From Micrococcaceae bacterium (GTDB lineage: Bacteria; Actinomycetota; Actinomycetes; Actinomycetales; Micrococcaceae): DNA of 6,682 nt. Location of the stretch: NCBI GenBank assembly GCA_003486025.1, contig DNHA01000237.1, positions 1 to 6,682 of the forward strand, given 5' to 3'. The number at the start of each line of letters is the position of its first letter. Within the stretch, counting starts at the first letter, position 1. The notes under the pieces are model-generated. The model made no database searches and had not been told where the DNA came from. It was given only the letters and a program-made list of their open reading frames with translations. Made by a program: the position numbers and the translations under genes. Below, piece by piece: positions 1 through 6,012 of the stretch.

Positions 1-3000
1 CGCTTTGAGTAGGCTGTGGTGCTTGTTGGAGGCGCGTTCGTTGATGACCCATTCCCCGTCATCCACCCATGCAGATGGGATGCCGTCGGAGTTGATGCCG
101 AGGATCTTATCTGTGCCGAGGCCGGTGTATGGCATGCGTGCACCGTTGGAGTGCTTGGGGATGCGCATACCACGGAAGGCGGTTGGGCCGCCGCTGCCGC
201 CAGGGCCACGGGCAGCAGGCCGGTCACCGGATGAGGTGTAACGGGTGTGAACCTCAACCGTCTTGCCGGTGATCGAGTTGATGAGACCCTGCACCCCGGA
301 CACTGTCCCACCGTCGGATACGCGGATGTACTCCGTTTTGCCGGTGGTCTTGTTGATCCTCGCCTGGACAACCTGCACCGTGCCGTCATCACTAACGATG
401 ATCTGCTCGGTGGTGCCCTCGATGTTGTTGATGCCGCCCTGCACCGTGAGGATCGTGCCGTCATCAGTGACCTGCGTGGAGACGGTACGGTCCTTGATGG
501 ACTGGATCTGTGCCGCGGTGACGGACACGGTGCCTTGGTCGGTGACGATGACCGTGACGCCCTTCATGTCCGGGATACCGTTCACAGCATCCTTGGTAGC
601 GTCGGCCCCGTTCTTGGCGGTGTCTGCAATCCACGTATCGACCGAAACGTCCTTGGGGATACCAAGGAGTTCCCGGGCCATTGCGGCGGACTCAGTCTTA
701 CCCAGGCCGAAAGCCCGAGCTGCGGCATAGGTCGCATCGTAGGTGCCCTTGAGGGATGTTTGCACTTCCTCCTGCGTGTGCACAAAGTTGCCGTTGGCGT
801 CCTTGGCTGAGGCCATCGCCGAAGCAATGTCTTTGCCACCTTGGGCAACAGCATCTAGGGCTGCAGCATTGGCGCGACCCTTTGGTGTCGTCTCGTCAAG
901 GCTCTTGCCGTTCTCCTTGATGGATTCGTTGATCCCATCAATTGCTTCTTGGAATCCTCGAGTCGCAGCGCGGACGTTGAGTGTTCCGTCCGACATGGCA
1001 AACATGGCTTGAACCAGTTTGTCGAGTTCAGTGACCGCACCCTCAGCGGATACGCCAATTTCCTCAAGACCAGCAGCAGCGGACTCTGCGCCCTGGGCGG
1101 CTGCTACCGAGGCAGGCGCAATGCCTTCTAGCGCCCACACCATGAGTTCGCCTTCGGAGATGTTGGCGCCGTACTGATTGGCAATCTCGCGTAGGGAATC
1201 CAAGTAAGACCCCATGTACGGTGTCAGATCTGCGAGGCCCTTGCCGCCAGCCTCAGCGGAAGCAACCATTTCACGGAAGACCTTCGAAGCCCCTTCAATG
1301 TCACCACCGGTGGCGGCCGTGGCCATCGCGTCGGAGAGCCCTTCAATTTCCCGCTTCATCTGCGGTAGGCCATTCTCTGCACCGAGGACGGTAGCGCCGA
1401 AGGATCCTAAGTGCCGACCGACGTCGCCGAACCTTGGGGACAACTCACTGAGAGCATCGCCAAGGTTCGTGATCTTGCCCTCGAGGGAGCTGCCCTTAGC
1501 AAACTCCATGTTCTTGAACGTGTCGTCCATGCTGGTGGCTGACTCGCGGAGCTTGTTGTAGCCATCGATGAATTCTTCTACGCCCTTGGCTTCTGGGGCG
1601 GTGGCGTTGTTCGCGGCAACTGCGGCCTGCAGCAAGATGAAAGCGCCCGCGGCTACGCCAGCAGCCTTAGTTACCTTGCCGAAGTTTCCGGGGATCTTGG
1701 AGCCCGCAGTGCCGAGGTCTCGGAACGCGCCCCAAGTCTCGATGGCCTTGGGGACCAGGGTCATGAACCCGCCAGCGACTAACGCTGTGGCTCCAACGAT
1801 GCCAGCAAAACCGGTGACAGACGACAGGATCGGACCGGGGATTTTACCTACAGCGTCTACTACGTCTTCGGCACGGCTAACCATGCCGCGGAGGACATCG
1901 TTAGCGCCCTTGCCCGACTTGAGGAAGACGGTATCGAATGCGCCGCCCAGCTTCTCTACGTCGCCTGCGAGGTTGTCCTGCATGATCGCTGCGGTCTGGG
2001 CTGCGTAGCCTGCCGCGTTGACCTGGTCTTCCCATTTCTGGATGCCCTCGGCGCCCTGCTCGTAGAGCACGTTCGCGGCGCGTACTGCGTCGGAACCGAA
2101 CAAGGTCTTTAGCGTGGCGTTGCGCTGTTCCGCTGACATGTCCTTGAGGGCGCCCTGCAGCTTGCCCGCGTATTCGGACATGCCGATGAATTCGCCACCA
2201 GCGTCGTAAGCGCTGATGCCCAGATCTTCCATGATGGCGGCTGCCTTGTCACTGTTGGGATTCAGTGACTGGAGCATGGTCTTGAAGGATGTGCCGGCGT
2301 CGGAACCGGTGAGGCCCGCGGATGCGAAGGCCGCAAGTGCGCCGGTAGTTTCTTCTATGGTCAGCCCGGTTGATGCGGCCACGAGGCCAGACTGATTGAG
2401 TGCTGCGCCCATGTCGGTGACGGAGCCCTGCGCCTTGCCAGCCCCAGCTGCCAGCAGGTCGGCAAGGTGGGGGATCTGGTCCCCGGAAAGTTTGAATTGC
2501 GTCATTGCGGACGCAGCAATTTCGGCAGCTTCGCCCACAGCCAGTTCGCCAGCCGCAGCTAGGTTCAATGCGCCTGCGAGGCCCCCACCGAGGATGTCCT
2601 TGGTGGAGACGCCCGCCTTGGCCAGTTCTTCGATGCCTTTGGCGGCTTCCTCAGCTGAGAATGCGGTGTCAGCTCCGGCCTTGATGGCGGCTTCGCGGAG
2701 TGCGTCCATATCGCCCTTGGAAGCGTGAGTAGCTGCCCGCACGGAGGACATGGCCTTGTCGAACGCGGCGTACTTGGCCACGGAGACGCCGACCATGCCG
2801 ACGACGGCGGCACCGAAGCCGAGCATCGCCCCGCCAGCAACGTTCCATGACTGCTCGTGTTGCTTGGCATCCAAGAGCAACTGACCCAGTGCGGAGCTGG
2901 ACTTCTTCCCGGATGCGTCGATCTTTTCGGAGGCCTGCTCAGCTGCTCGGGCCGCGGCCTTCATCGAGGCTTCAAATGCCCGATATTCGGCCTTGATCCG

Positions 3001-3027
3001 GACTACGACGGTACGTTCAGCAGCCAA
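1..3027 (-). CDS. Phage tail tape measure protein, 3' end beyond the window
   Basis: Sets tail length and is packed inside the tail tube during assembly; later it leaves the tube ahead of the DNA. The frame is open for 1009 codons and runs off the left edge. It starts with TTG at 3027, six bases after a perfect AGGAGG (3039-3034); an in-frame TAA at 3048 excludes an earlier start. The N-terminus (MAAERTVVVRIKAEY) leads to an Ala-rich helix, a hydrophobic Gly/Ala segment at about 64-84, then a TP901-type tape measure core at about 87-290 (FDKAMSSVRAAT at 89-100, SAEEAAKGIEELAKAG at 124-139, GSDAGTSF at 241-248). Further hydrophobic stretches lie near 395-430 and 450-475. Residues 823-922 are four 25-residue repeats. 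The last part is Gly-rich and then has FRGMRIPKH and WVDDGEWVINE, typical of tape measure C-terminal regions in actinophages. It follows the frameshifted chaperone, the standard order. Family assignment is firm; true length is unknown. Confidence 0.96.
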   Translation of the reverse strand, partial: MAAERTVVVRIKAEYRAFEASMKAAARAAEQASEKIDASGKKSSSALGQLLLDAKQHEQSWNVAGGAMLGFGAAVVGMVGVSVAKYAAFDKAMSSVRAATHASKGDMDALREAAIKAGADTAFSAEEAAKGIEELAKAGVSTKDILGGGLAGALNLAAAGELAVGEAAEIAASAMTQFKLSGDQIPHLADLLAAGAGKAQGSVTDMGAALNQSGLVAASTGLTIEETTGALAAFASAGLTGSDAGTSFKTMLQSLNPNSDKAAAIMEDLGISAYDAGGEFIGMSEYAGKLQGALKDMSAEQRNATLKTLFGSDAVRAANVLYEQGAEGIQKWEDQVNAAGYAAQTAAIMQDNLAGDVEKLGGAFDTVFLKSGKGANDVLRGMVSRAEDVVDAVGKIPGPILSSVTGFAGIVGATALVAGGFMTLVPKAIETWGAFRDLGTAGSKIPGNFGKVTKAAGVAAGAFILLQAAVAANNATAPEAKGVEEFIDGYNKLRESATSMDDTFKNMEFAKGSSLEGKITNLGDALSELSPRFGDVGRHLGSFGATVLGAENGLPQMKREIEGLSDAMATAATGGDIEGASKVFREMVASAEAGGKGLADLTPYMGSYLDSLREIANQYGANISEGELMVWALEGIAPASVAAAQGAESAAAGLEEIGVSAEGAVTELDKLVQAMFAMSDGTLNVRAATRGFQEAIDGINESIKENGKSLDETTPKGRANAAALDAVAQGGKDIASAMASAKDANGNFVHTQEEVQTSLKGTYDATYAAARAFGLGKTESAAMARELLGIPKDVSVDTWIADTAKNGADATKDAVNGIPDMKGVTVIVTDQGTVSVTAAQIQSIKDRTVSTQVTDDGTILTVQGGINNIEGTTEQIIVSDDGTVQVVQARINKTTGKTEYIRVSDGGTVSGVQGLINSITGKTVEVHTRYTSSGDRPAARGPGGSGGPTAFRGMRIPKHSNGARMPYTGLGTDKILGINSDGIPSAWVDDGEWVINERASNKHHSLLKA
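262..561 (-). repeat. Four tandem 75-bp (25-residue) repeats inside the tape measure gene
   Basis: Residues 823-922 of the tape measure protein split into four units of exactly 25 residues with no gaps. Position 8 of each unit is Asp, followed by a variable residue and then Gly-Thr (DQGT, DDGT, DDGT, DGGT). Units 2-4 also share Val at 6, Val-Gln at 15-16 (position 15 Val, 16 Gln), Ile-Asn at 19-20, and Gly at 24, with Thr at 1. The DNA has diverged more than the protein, so this is an old duplication kept by selection rather than a recent expansion. The pattern suggests short beta strands alternating with a helix or turn, unlike the long helices of the N-terminal part; the structural role is not known. 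Confidence 0.85.
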
Positions 3028-3045
3028 AGCGGGCCTCCTATTTAG

Positions 3046-4058
3046 TTATTGATGCGTGTCTACCGGGTAGATTTCTTGGCCCGGATACGTGACCCTGTTT
3101 TTATTGCTGGACAGCTCGGCCTTGGATTCGCAGCCGTGGCAGATGCCGTCGTCGTGCCATTCGAAGCGGCCCATGTTGTGGTCCCCGTGCGTGACTGAGT
3201 GGGGGAGTCCGCACCCGGCGCAGATGGAGTCTTCGAACATTTGGTAGGCGATCGCGAACAGCCGGTCACGCTCGAGGTACATGCCGTCTTGCTGCCGGTA
3301 TCCCATCAGGACGGTGACTGGGAGCCCCCGGGCCCGCGCTGCCTTCTCGAATTGCTTGAGAAGGTGCCAGCGCGGACTAGCAAGGGCCGCTACGATTTTG
3401 GGACAGTGACCTCCGGGGCCTCATGGGCGGTGCGTGAAGCTGCCTGTGCCAACAGGTCAACCTGCGGTTCGCCCAGTACCTTGTAGAGGTTGCGGACCTG
3501 ATCCGGAGTGACCTGGTGCCATGCGTCTCCGACCTTGACAGTCGTGGACTGCGAGATAGTCCGGACTGCCGTTTCGAGGTTGATGACGATGTTCATGGCA
3601 TCGTTGGCACCTGCACGCACCATCTGGTTGATGCCATCTGGGAGGGTGACCATCAATCGTGCAGCCCGCTGCTTGCCTTCCTCGCGGCCTTCCTTGGCTG
3701 CTTGATCGATCTGGTCTTTTAGGTCGACTCGGATCTGCTTCTCGATGGCGATGGTTTCTTCGGTGGTGCGGCCGGCGACCTTGAATTCTTTCTTGGATTT
3801 CCCGAGTTCGGTCCAGAGTTCATCGATGCGCGACTGCAGTGCAGTGTTGTGCGCGACGGCTTCGTCTACGTCGCCGAGGGATGCGTCCGGGTCTGGTTCG
3901 CTGGTGTCCTTCTCCGGCAGCAGTTCGCCTTCGAGCTTCTGGATTTCGGCGAAGAGGTCGTTGCGGGCGTACAGGCTGACGATCTGCGTGTTGCGGGATC
4001 CGCCGGCGAGCCATGCGTCGAGGTCGAGTTCGGTGGTTGCGATCTGGTTTTCAGTCAT
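3046..4058 (-). CDS. Tail assembly chaperone, long form made by -1 frameshift (lambda gpGT-like)
   Basis: This 337-residue product uses the upstream frame from 4058 to 3396, slips back one base on CCCAAAA (3402-3396), and continues from 3396 to the TAA at 3048-3046. That adds 116 residues to a shared 221-residue part. The new frame has no stop between the slip site and 3046. In siphophages the long form binds the tape measure protein and recruits tail tube subunits, and is absent from the finished tail. The extension carries CAGC (residues 280-283) and CHGC (307-310) separated by 23 residues plus several His, which resembles a small zinc-binding fold. An ATG at 3306 exists in this frame, but it has no Shine-Dalgarno and would drop 30 coding residues, so an independent gene is unlikely. 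The AGGAGG of the tape measure gene begins seven bases after the stop. Confidence 0.9.
3334..3375 (-). promoter_or_regulatory. Stem-loop downstream of the slippery site
   Basis: On the minus strand, CCGCGCTG (3375-3368) pairs perfectly with CAGCGCGG (3341-3334), and inside it CCTTCTC (3364-3358) pairs with GAGAAGG (3348-3342). Only a three-base bulge (GCA) separates the two helices, and the loop is nine bases. This makes 15 base pairs. It starts 20 bases after the heptamer, farther than the usual 5-9. An alternative pairing of GGCCC (3388-3384) with GGGCC (3335-3331) would extend the structure and leave a spacer of seven bases. It is a candidate frameshift stimulator; pairing is seen, function is inferred. 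Confidence 0.6.
3390..4058 (-). CDS. Tail assembly chaperone, short form (lambda gpG-like)
   Basis: The zero-frame product has 222 residues and ends at a TAG two codons after the slip site. ATG at 4058 is chosen because AGGAG (4070-4066) lies seven bases upstream; the frame is open further upstream to 4427, but that part overlaps the preceding gene and reads as low-complexity shadow. Residues about 35-65 are acidic, and a charged Lys/Glu-rich segment at about 70-150 is probably helical or coiled coil. Chaperones of this class diverge fast, so the call rests on the position between the major tail protein and tape measure genes and on the frameshift site, not on sequence motifs. The short form is expected to be much more abundant than the long one. 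Confidence 0.92.
   Translation of the reverse strand: MTENQIATTELDLDAWLAGGSRNTQIVSLYARNDLFAEIQKLEGELLPEKDTSEPDPDASLGDVDEAVAHNTALQSRIDELWTELGKSKKEFKVAGRTTEETIAIEKQIRVDLKDQIDQAAKEGREEGKQRAARLMVTLPDGINQMVRAGANDAMNIVINLETAVRTISQSTTVKVGDAWHQVTPDQVRNLYKVLGEPQVDLLAQAASRTAHEAPEVTVPKS
3396..3402 (-). promoter_or_regulatory. Programmed -1 ribosomal frameshift slippery heptamer C CCA AAA
   Basis: In the zero frame the codons are GTC CCA AAA TCG TAG. The heptamer C CCA AAA fits X XXY YYZ exactly: P-site CCA can re-pair on CCC and A-site AAA on AAA. After the slip, reading continues ATC GTA GCG and stays open to 3046. It sits two codons before the zero-frame stop, the usual place in tail chaperone genes. 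Direction and frame both match what is needed. Confidence 0.9.
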
Positions 4059-4069
4059 GGTCAGACTCC
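4056..4069 (-). repeat. Start-associated repeat, copy at the chaperone gene
   Basis: Minus-strand GGAGTCTGACCATG, comprising the Shine-Dalgarno, the whole spacer and the start codon. An identical copy is at the start of the preceding gene. Conservation of the spacer, not just the Shine-Dalgarno, is more than ribosome binding needs. Confidence 0.8.
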
Positions 4070-4075
4070 TGATGG

Positions 4076-4348
4076 TTAGAGGTTGTGGTCTTCGGGGGCG
4101 GACAGCAGCGGGACGGTGCGAGTGCACTTGAGGTAGGTCCAGTCGGACGTGGACTTGTCGATCGCTTTGGTGCCGTCTTCGTTGCGCTGCATCACGGTGA
4201 ACGTGACTTCGTTTGGGTCGGTGTCGACCTCGGCCCATGACGTGATCGGGATGTCCGTGGGGGAAACGCCGTTGGCCAGCGCCCAGGCTTGGAGGCTGTC
4301 GTTTCGCTCGGTGCCGAGTTCGGACCGGAAATGGATGGAACGCTTCAT
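4076..4348 (-). CDS. Small protein of unknown function between major tail and chaperone genes
   Basis: A 90-residue protein that I do not recognise. ATG at 4348 follows GGAG (4359-4356) with a spacer of seven bases. The stop lies six bases before the AGGAG of the chaperone gene. The sequence is hydrophilic, has no signal peptide or membrane segment and a single Cys (KCTRT). Residues about 30-75 alternate polar and hydrophobic positions (FTVMQRN, WTYLKCTRT), consistent with a beta-rich fold. Its position suggests a tail accessory or assembly role, but nothing in the sequence proves this. Its start region shares 14 bases with that of the chaperone, so the two may be regulated together. The coding call is supported by spacing and ribosome-binding site, the function is open. 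Confidence 0.8.
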   Translation of the reverse strand: MKRSIHFRSELGTERNDSLQAWALANGVSPTDIPITSWAEVDTDPNEVTFTVMQRNEDGTKAIDKSTSDWTYLKCTRTVPLLSAPEDHNL

Positions 4349-4359
4349 GGTCAGACTCC
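4346..4359 (-). repeat. Start-associated repeat, copy at the 90-residue gene
   Basis: Identical 14 bases (GGAGTCTGACCATG on the minus strand) to the copy at 4056-4069. A third, partial copy, GAGTCTGACG, lies 24 bases upstream at 4382-4373, and an inverted copy lies in the loop of the upstream hairpin. Confidence 0.8.
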
Positions 4360-4372
4360 AATGAATGGGGGT

Positions 4373-4414
4373 CGTCAGACTCGGGGTGGTGCCGTGGCGG
4401 GGCGGAGTCTGACG
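4373..4414 (-). repeat. 10-bp inverted repeat spanning hairpin arm and loop
   Basis: CGTCAGACTC (4414-4405 on the minus strand) and GAGTCTGACG (4382-4373) are perfect reverse complements. The first lies inside the hairpin loop and the second downstream of the hairpin, so the arms interlock with the 11-bp stem rather than nest within it. That is pseudoknot geometry, with connecting segments of four, two and nine bases. Confidence 0.7.
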
Positions 4415-4429
4415 TACACCCCGCCACGG
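4392..4429 (-). promoter_or_regulatory. Intergenic hairpin after the major tail gene, with an anti-ribosome-binding-site loop
   Basis: CCGTGGCGGGG (4429-4419) pairs without mismatch with CCCCGCCACGG (4402-4392): 11 base pairs, 16-base loop. There is no T-run after it on the minus strand, so it is not a standard intrinsic terminator. The loop contains GTCAGACTCC (4413-4404), the exact complement of GGAGTCTGAC at the ribosome-binding site of the next gene (4359-4350) and of the chaperone gene (4069-4060). The loop also complements GAGTCTGACG at 4382-4373 over ten bases, which would form an H-type pseudoknot. It may limit read-through, protect the 3' end of the abundant major tail mRNA, or control translation of the next genes. 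The pairing is seen; the role is inferred. Confidence 0.65.
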
Positions 4430-4446
4430 GGTCTTAGGGCTACTGG

Positions 4447-4965
4447 CTACGGGCCAGCAACGATGGCGCGAGGAGCGAACGCCTGGGGAGCGAAGCCCTG
4501 ACGGAACTTCTCATAGCCCGCGGTGGACGGCGACTGCGGCTGTGGTGAAAGAGTCAACGCCTGCAGGACAGCAACCTCGTCGGTCGCCTTGTACGGAGCC
4601 TCTTCGGGCTTCACGCCTTCTGGAGCCTGCGCGATGCGTTCCACAAGGAAGCCCGGCAGGTTCTTGTCGGTGAACGTGGTCCACGCAAGATCGTCGAGCT
4701 CGTCCTTGAAGCGGAACATGTCGAATGCGGCCTCGAACGTGTCGATGCCGGGGGAGCCTGCCTCGATGGTGTCGCACGGGGACGGGTCGGTGACGATGTT
4801 CGTGCCGGTAATCCCAAACTGGTAGTTTGCGACGGTGACGCGGCAGGTCAAGTTCACGCCTGCGTTCAACTCCGCCGGGGTCGGCGCGTTGAGGTTGGCG
4901 ATGGTCGGCACCCAATCAAGGCGACGGTTGGCGGTATTCAGCATCTTCGGGCCAGTAATAGCCAT
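4447..4965 (-). CDS. Probable major tail (tube) protein
   Basis: A 172-residue protein that should polymerise into the tail tube around the tape measure. ATG at 4965 is two bases after the stop of the preceding gene; a weak Shine-Dalgarno-like AGCAGG precedes it and overlaps that gene's end, pointing to translational coupling. The sequence opens MAITGPKMLNTANRRLDWVP, has two Cys (CRVTV near residue 42 and PSPCDT near 64), an acidic middle (FRFKDELDDLAWTTF) and a Pro/Ala-rich C-terminus ending in AFAPRAIVAGP. No signal peptide or membrane segment. The call rests on gene order: after gp10-like and terminator proteins and before the frameshifted chaperone, where siphophages place the tube gene. 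A strong hairpin follows it, which is in keeping with a highly expressed gene. Confidence 0.82.
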   Translation of the reverse strand: MAITGPKMLNTANRRLDWVPTIANLNAPTPAELNAGVNLTCRVTVANYQFGITGTNIVTDPSPCDTIEAGSPGIDTFEAAFDMFRFKDELDDLAWTTFTDKNLPGFLVERIAQAPEGVKPEEAPYKATDEVAVLQALTLSPQPQSPSTAGYEKFRQGFAPQAFAPRAIVAGP

Positions 4966-4967
4966 GA

Positions 4968-5183
4968 TTAGTTACCTGCTTTCTGTGATGGGGTTTCTAT
5001 GAGGTTGGGGAAGCGGCCGTCGAGCCACGTCTCGGGGACGGTGCGGCGGATGACCTGCTTGGTCTTGGCGTCCATGACGCGGACCATTTTGCGGGGGTCG
5101 TACACGCGTTCCGGCTGGGCGGGTTCGGTCACGGCGTCCACCACTGATGCGGCGGGCTCGGTGACCTGTTTCTGGGTTGCCAC
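4968..5183 (-). CDS. Small protein of unknown function upstream of the major tail gene
   Basis: A 71-residue protein starting with GTG at 5183, six bases after AGGAGG (5195-5190). The stop of the tail terminator gene overlaps this Shine-Dalgarno, so the two genes are probably coupled. Residues 1-27 are Ala/Val/Pro/Glu-rich and likely disordered; residues 28-65 form the conserved-looking part (DPRKMVRVMDAKTKQVIRR, then VPETWLDGRF). Small proteins of this form are common just before the tail tube gene in actinophages (my recollection), and no activity is assigned to them. No Cys, signal or membrane segment. A capping or adaptor role in tube initiation is only a guess from position. Confidence 0.82.
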   Translation of the reverse strand: MATQKQVTEPAASVVDAVTEPAQPERVYDPRKMVRVMDAKTKQVIRRTVPETWLDGRFPNLIETPSQKAGN

Positions 5184-5193
5184 GATGGGCCTC

Positions 5194-5625
5194 CTAATTG
5201 GTGATGAGCCGCCATTGCAGCGGCAGGAATGCCCGGGCCGGGGTGACCTGGGAGTCTGTGAGGGGAGTGGTCACGCGGAACGCGTCGGGGTCTGGCATGA
5301 GGTAGCCGCCACCGATGCGCAGGTTCGTGAGTGCGACGGCGACTTGCTGTGCGGCGAGGCGGCAGATGCGTGCGTCGGGGCCGACCACGGTCGTTTGTGG
5401 GGACCAGTCGAGGACTGTCGTGTCCACGAGTCCGGTTAGGTCCCGTTCGGCTGGCAGATCAGCACCCAGCCCCGCGAATACTGCGATGTATGGGCGGATG
5501 TAGATGCCGGATGCGTCTGTGGGGACCTTCGCCGGGACTAGGCCGTCATAGACGCGGGCGCCGATGTCTGGGAGCATTCGGAGCTTGGCAAGCAGCAGTT
5601 CCGCGAGCGTGTTCGGATCAACCAC
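5194..5625 (-). CDS. Probable tail terminator (tail completion) protein
   Basis: A 143-residue protein expected to cap the tail tube and stop its growth, allowing the tail to join the head. GTG at 5625 is chosen because it overlaps the end of the gp10-like gene by eight bases (its TGA is at 5620-5618) and begins a sensible N-terminus (MVDPNTLAELLLAKLRML); the frame is open upstream to 5859, but that part is Arg/Trp/Pro-rich shadow antisense to nothing real and opposite in frame to the gp10 gene. There is only a poor Shine-Dalgarno, so translation probably depends on re-initiation. The body alternates hydrophobic and polar residues (GIYIRPYIAVFAGL; TTVLDWSPQTTVVG) and ends in FLPLQWRLITN, a mixed alpha/beta pattern. 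The assignment rests mainly on order between gp10-like and tube genes, plus overall resemblance. Confidence 0.75.
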   Translation of the reverse strand: MVDPNTLAELLLAKLRMLPDIGARVYDGLVPAKVPTDASGIYIRPYIAVFAGLGADLPAERDLTGLVDTTVLDWSPQTTVVGPDARICRLAAQQVAVALTNLRIGGGYLMPDPDAFRVTTPLTDSQVTPARAFLPLQWRLITN

Positions 5626-5989
5626 CGAGCACCGCCCGTTCCGCGATCTGACCCATCGCTTCCTCAAAGACCGGCGCATGCTTATCCAGGGCGGGCCCCA
5701 TGAAGGGTTGCGGTGCCATGCGACTGGTGCCCAGCTCCACGAATGAGCTGTAGTTGGCCGTGGCTCGCACCTCGGCTTCGATGGATCCGCTCGTGCCCAT
5801 GGCACGTAGATCGCTGGTTCCGATGCTGCTCTTGAGGTTGCCCGTGTCGACAGGAGCAAGGCCCTTGGCGCTGCGCTCCACGTCCTTCGCGGTCTTACGA
5901 ACCACAGTGCGGGTCAGCTGCCCAAGAGCACGCGGCCCTTCTGTAAAGCTGCTAGCCAGTGTCCTAAGTTCTGTTGCATCGAATTCCAT
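5618..5989 (-). CDS. HK97 gp10-family neck/tail protein
   Basis: A 123-residue protein of the HK97 gp10 family, a head-tail joining or tail completion component. ATG at 5989 has GGAGGT (6004-5999 region) with a six-base gap; an in-frame ATG at 6007 lies upstream of that Shine-Dalgarno and is rejected. Family hallmarks are visible in order: the N-terminal helix with VVRKTAKDVERSAKG at about 29-43, PVDTGNLKSSI at about 47-57, and YSSFVELGTSRMAPQPFMGPALD at about 82-104, of which the ELGT and PF..PA parts are the most telling. Its stop overlaps the tail terminator start. Upstream, 494 bases separate it from the previous minus-strand gene because of the inverted lipoprotein gene. Confidence 0.93.
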   Translation of the reverse strand: MEFDATELRTLASSFTEGPRALGQLTRTVVRKTAKDVERSAKGLAPVDTGNLKSSIGTSDLRAMGTSGSIEAEVRATANYSSFVELGTSRMAPQPFMGPALDKHAPVFEEAMGQIAERAVLGG

Positions 5990-6012
5990 GTGACGACCTC
6001 CGGGCAATAGAA

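Noticed and set aside
247..810. A 187-residue plus-strand reading frame
   Set aside because: It lies wholly antisense to the tape measure repeats and preceding region; its openness follows from GC-rich codon bias on the other strand, and it has no ribosome-binding site or family resemblance.
3046..3306. Independent 86-residue gene starting at ATG 3306
   Set aside because: No Shine-Dalgarno precedes it, and the frame is open back to the slippery heptamer, so it is the end of the frameshift product.
4059..4427. N-terminal extension of the chaperone frame up to 4427
   Set aside because: It overlaps the 90-residue gene in another frame, is His/Arg/Pro-rich shadow, and lacks a Shine-Dalgarno, while ATG at 4058 has AGGAG at the right distance.
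4392..4429. Hairpin after the major tail gene as an ordinary intrinsic terminator
   Set aside because: The stem is strong, but neither strand has a T-run after it, and essential chaperone and tape measure genes follow in the same direction.
4511..4915. A 134-residue minus-strand frame inside the major tail gene
   Set aside because: Shifted frame of the major tail gene, rich in Arg/His/Pro as expected for a shadow, with no supported start.
4999..5439. A 146-residue plus-strand frame
   Set aside because: Antisense across the end of the terminator gene and the 71-residue gene; composition changes midway and no ribosome-binding site is seen.
5626..5859. N-terminal extension of the tail terminator frame up to 5859
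   Set aside because: It overlaps the gp10-family coding sequence, whose motifs are clear; the extension is Arg/Trp/Pro-rich shadow. GTG at 5625 gives coupled translation.
5990..6007. Start of the gp10-family gene at ATG 6007
   Set aside because: This start would place the GGAGGT ribosome-binding site inside the coding sequence; ATG at 5989 sits six bases after it.
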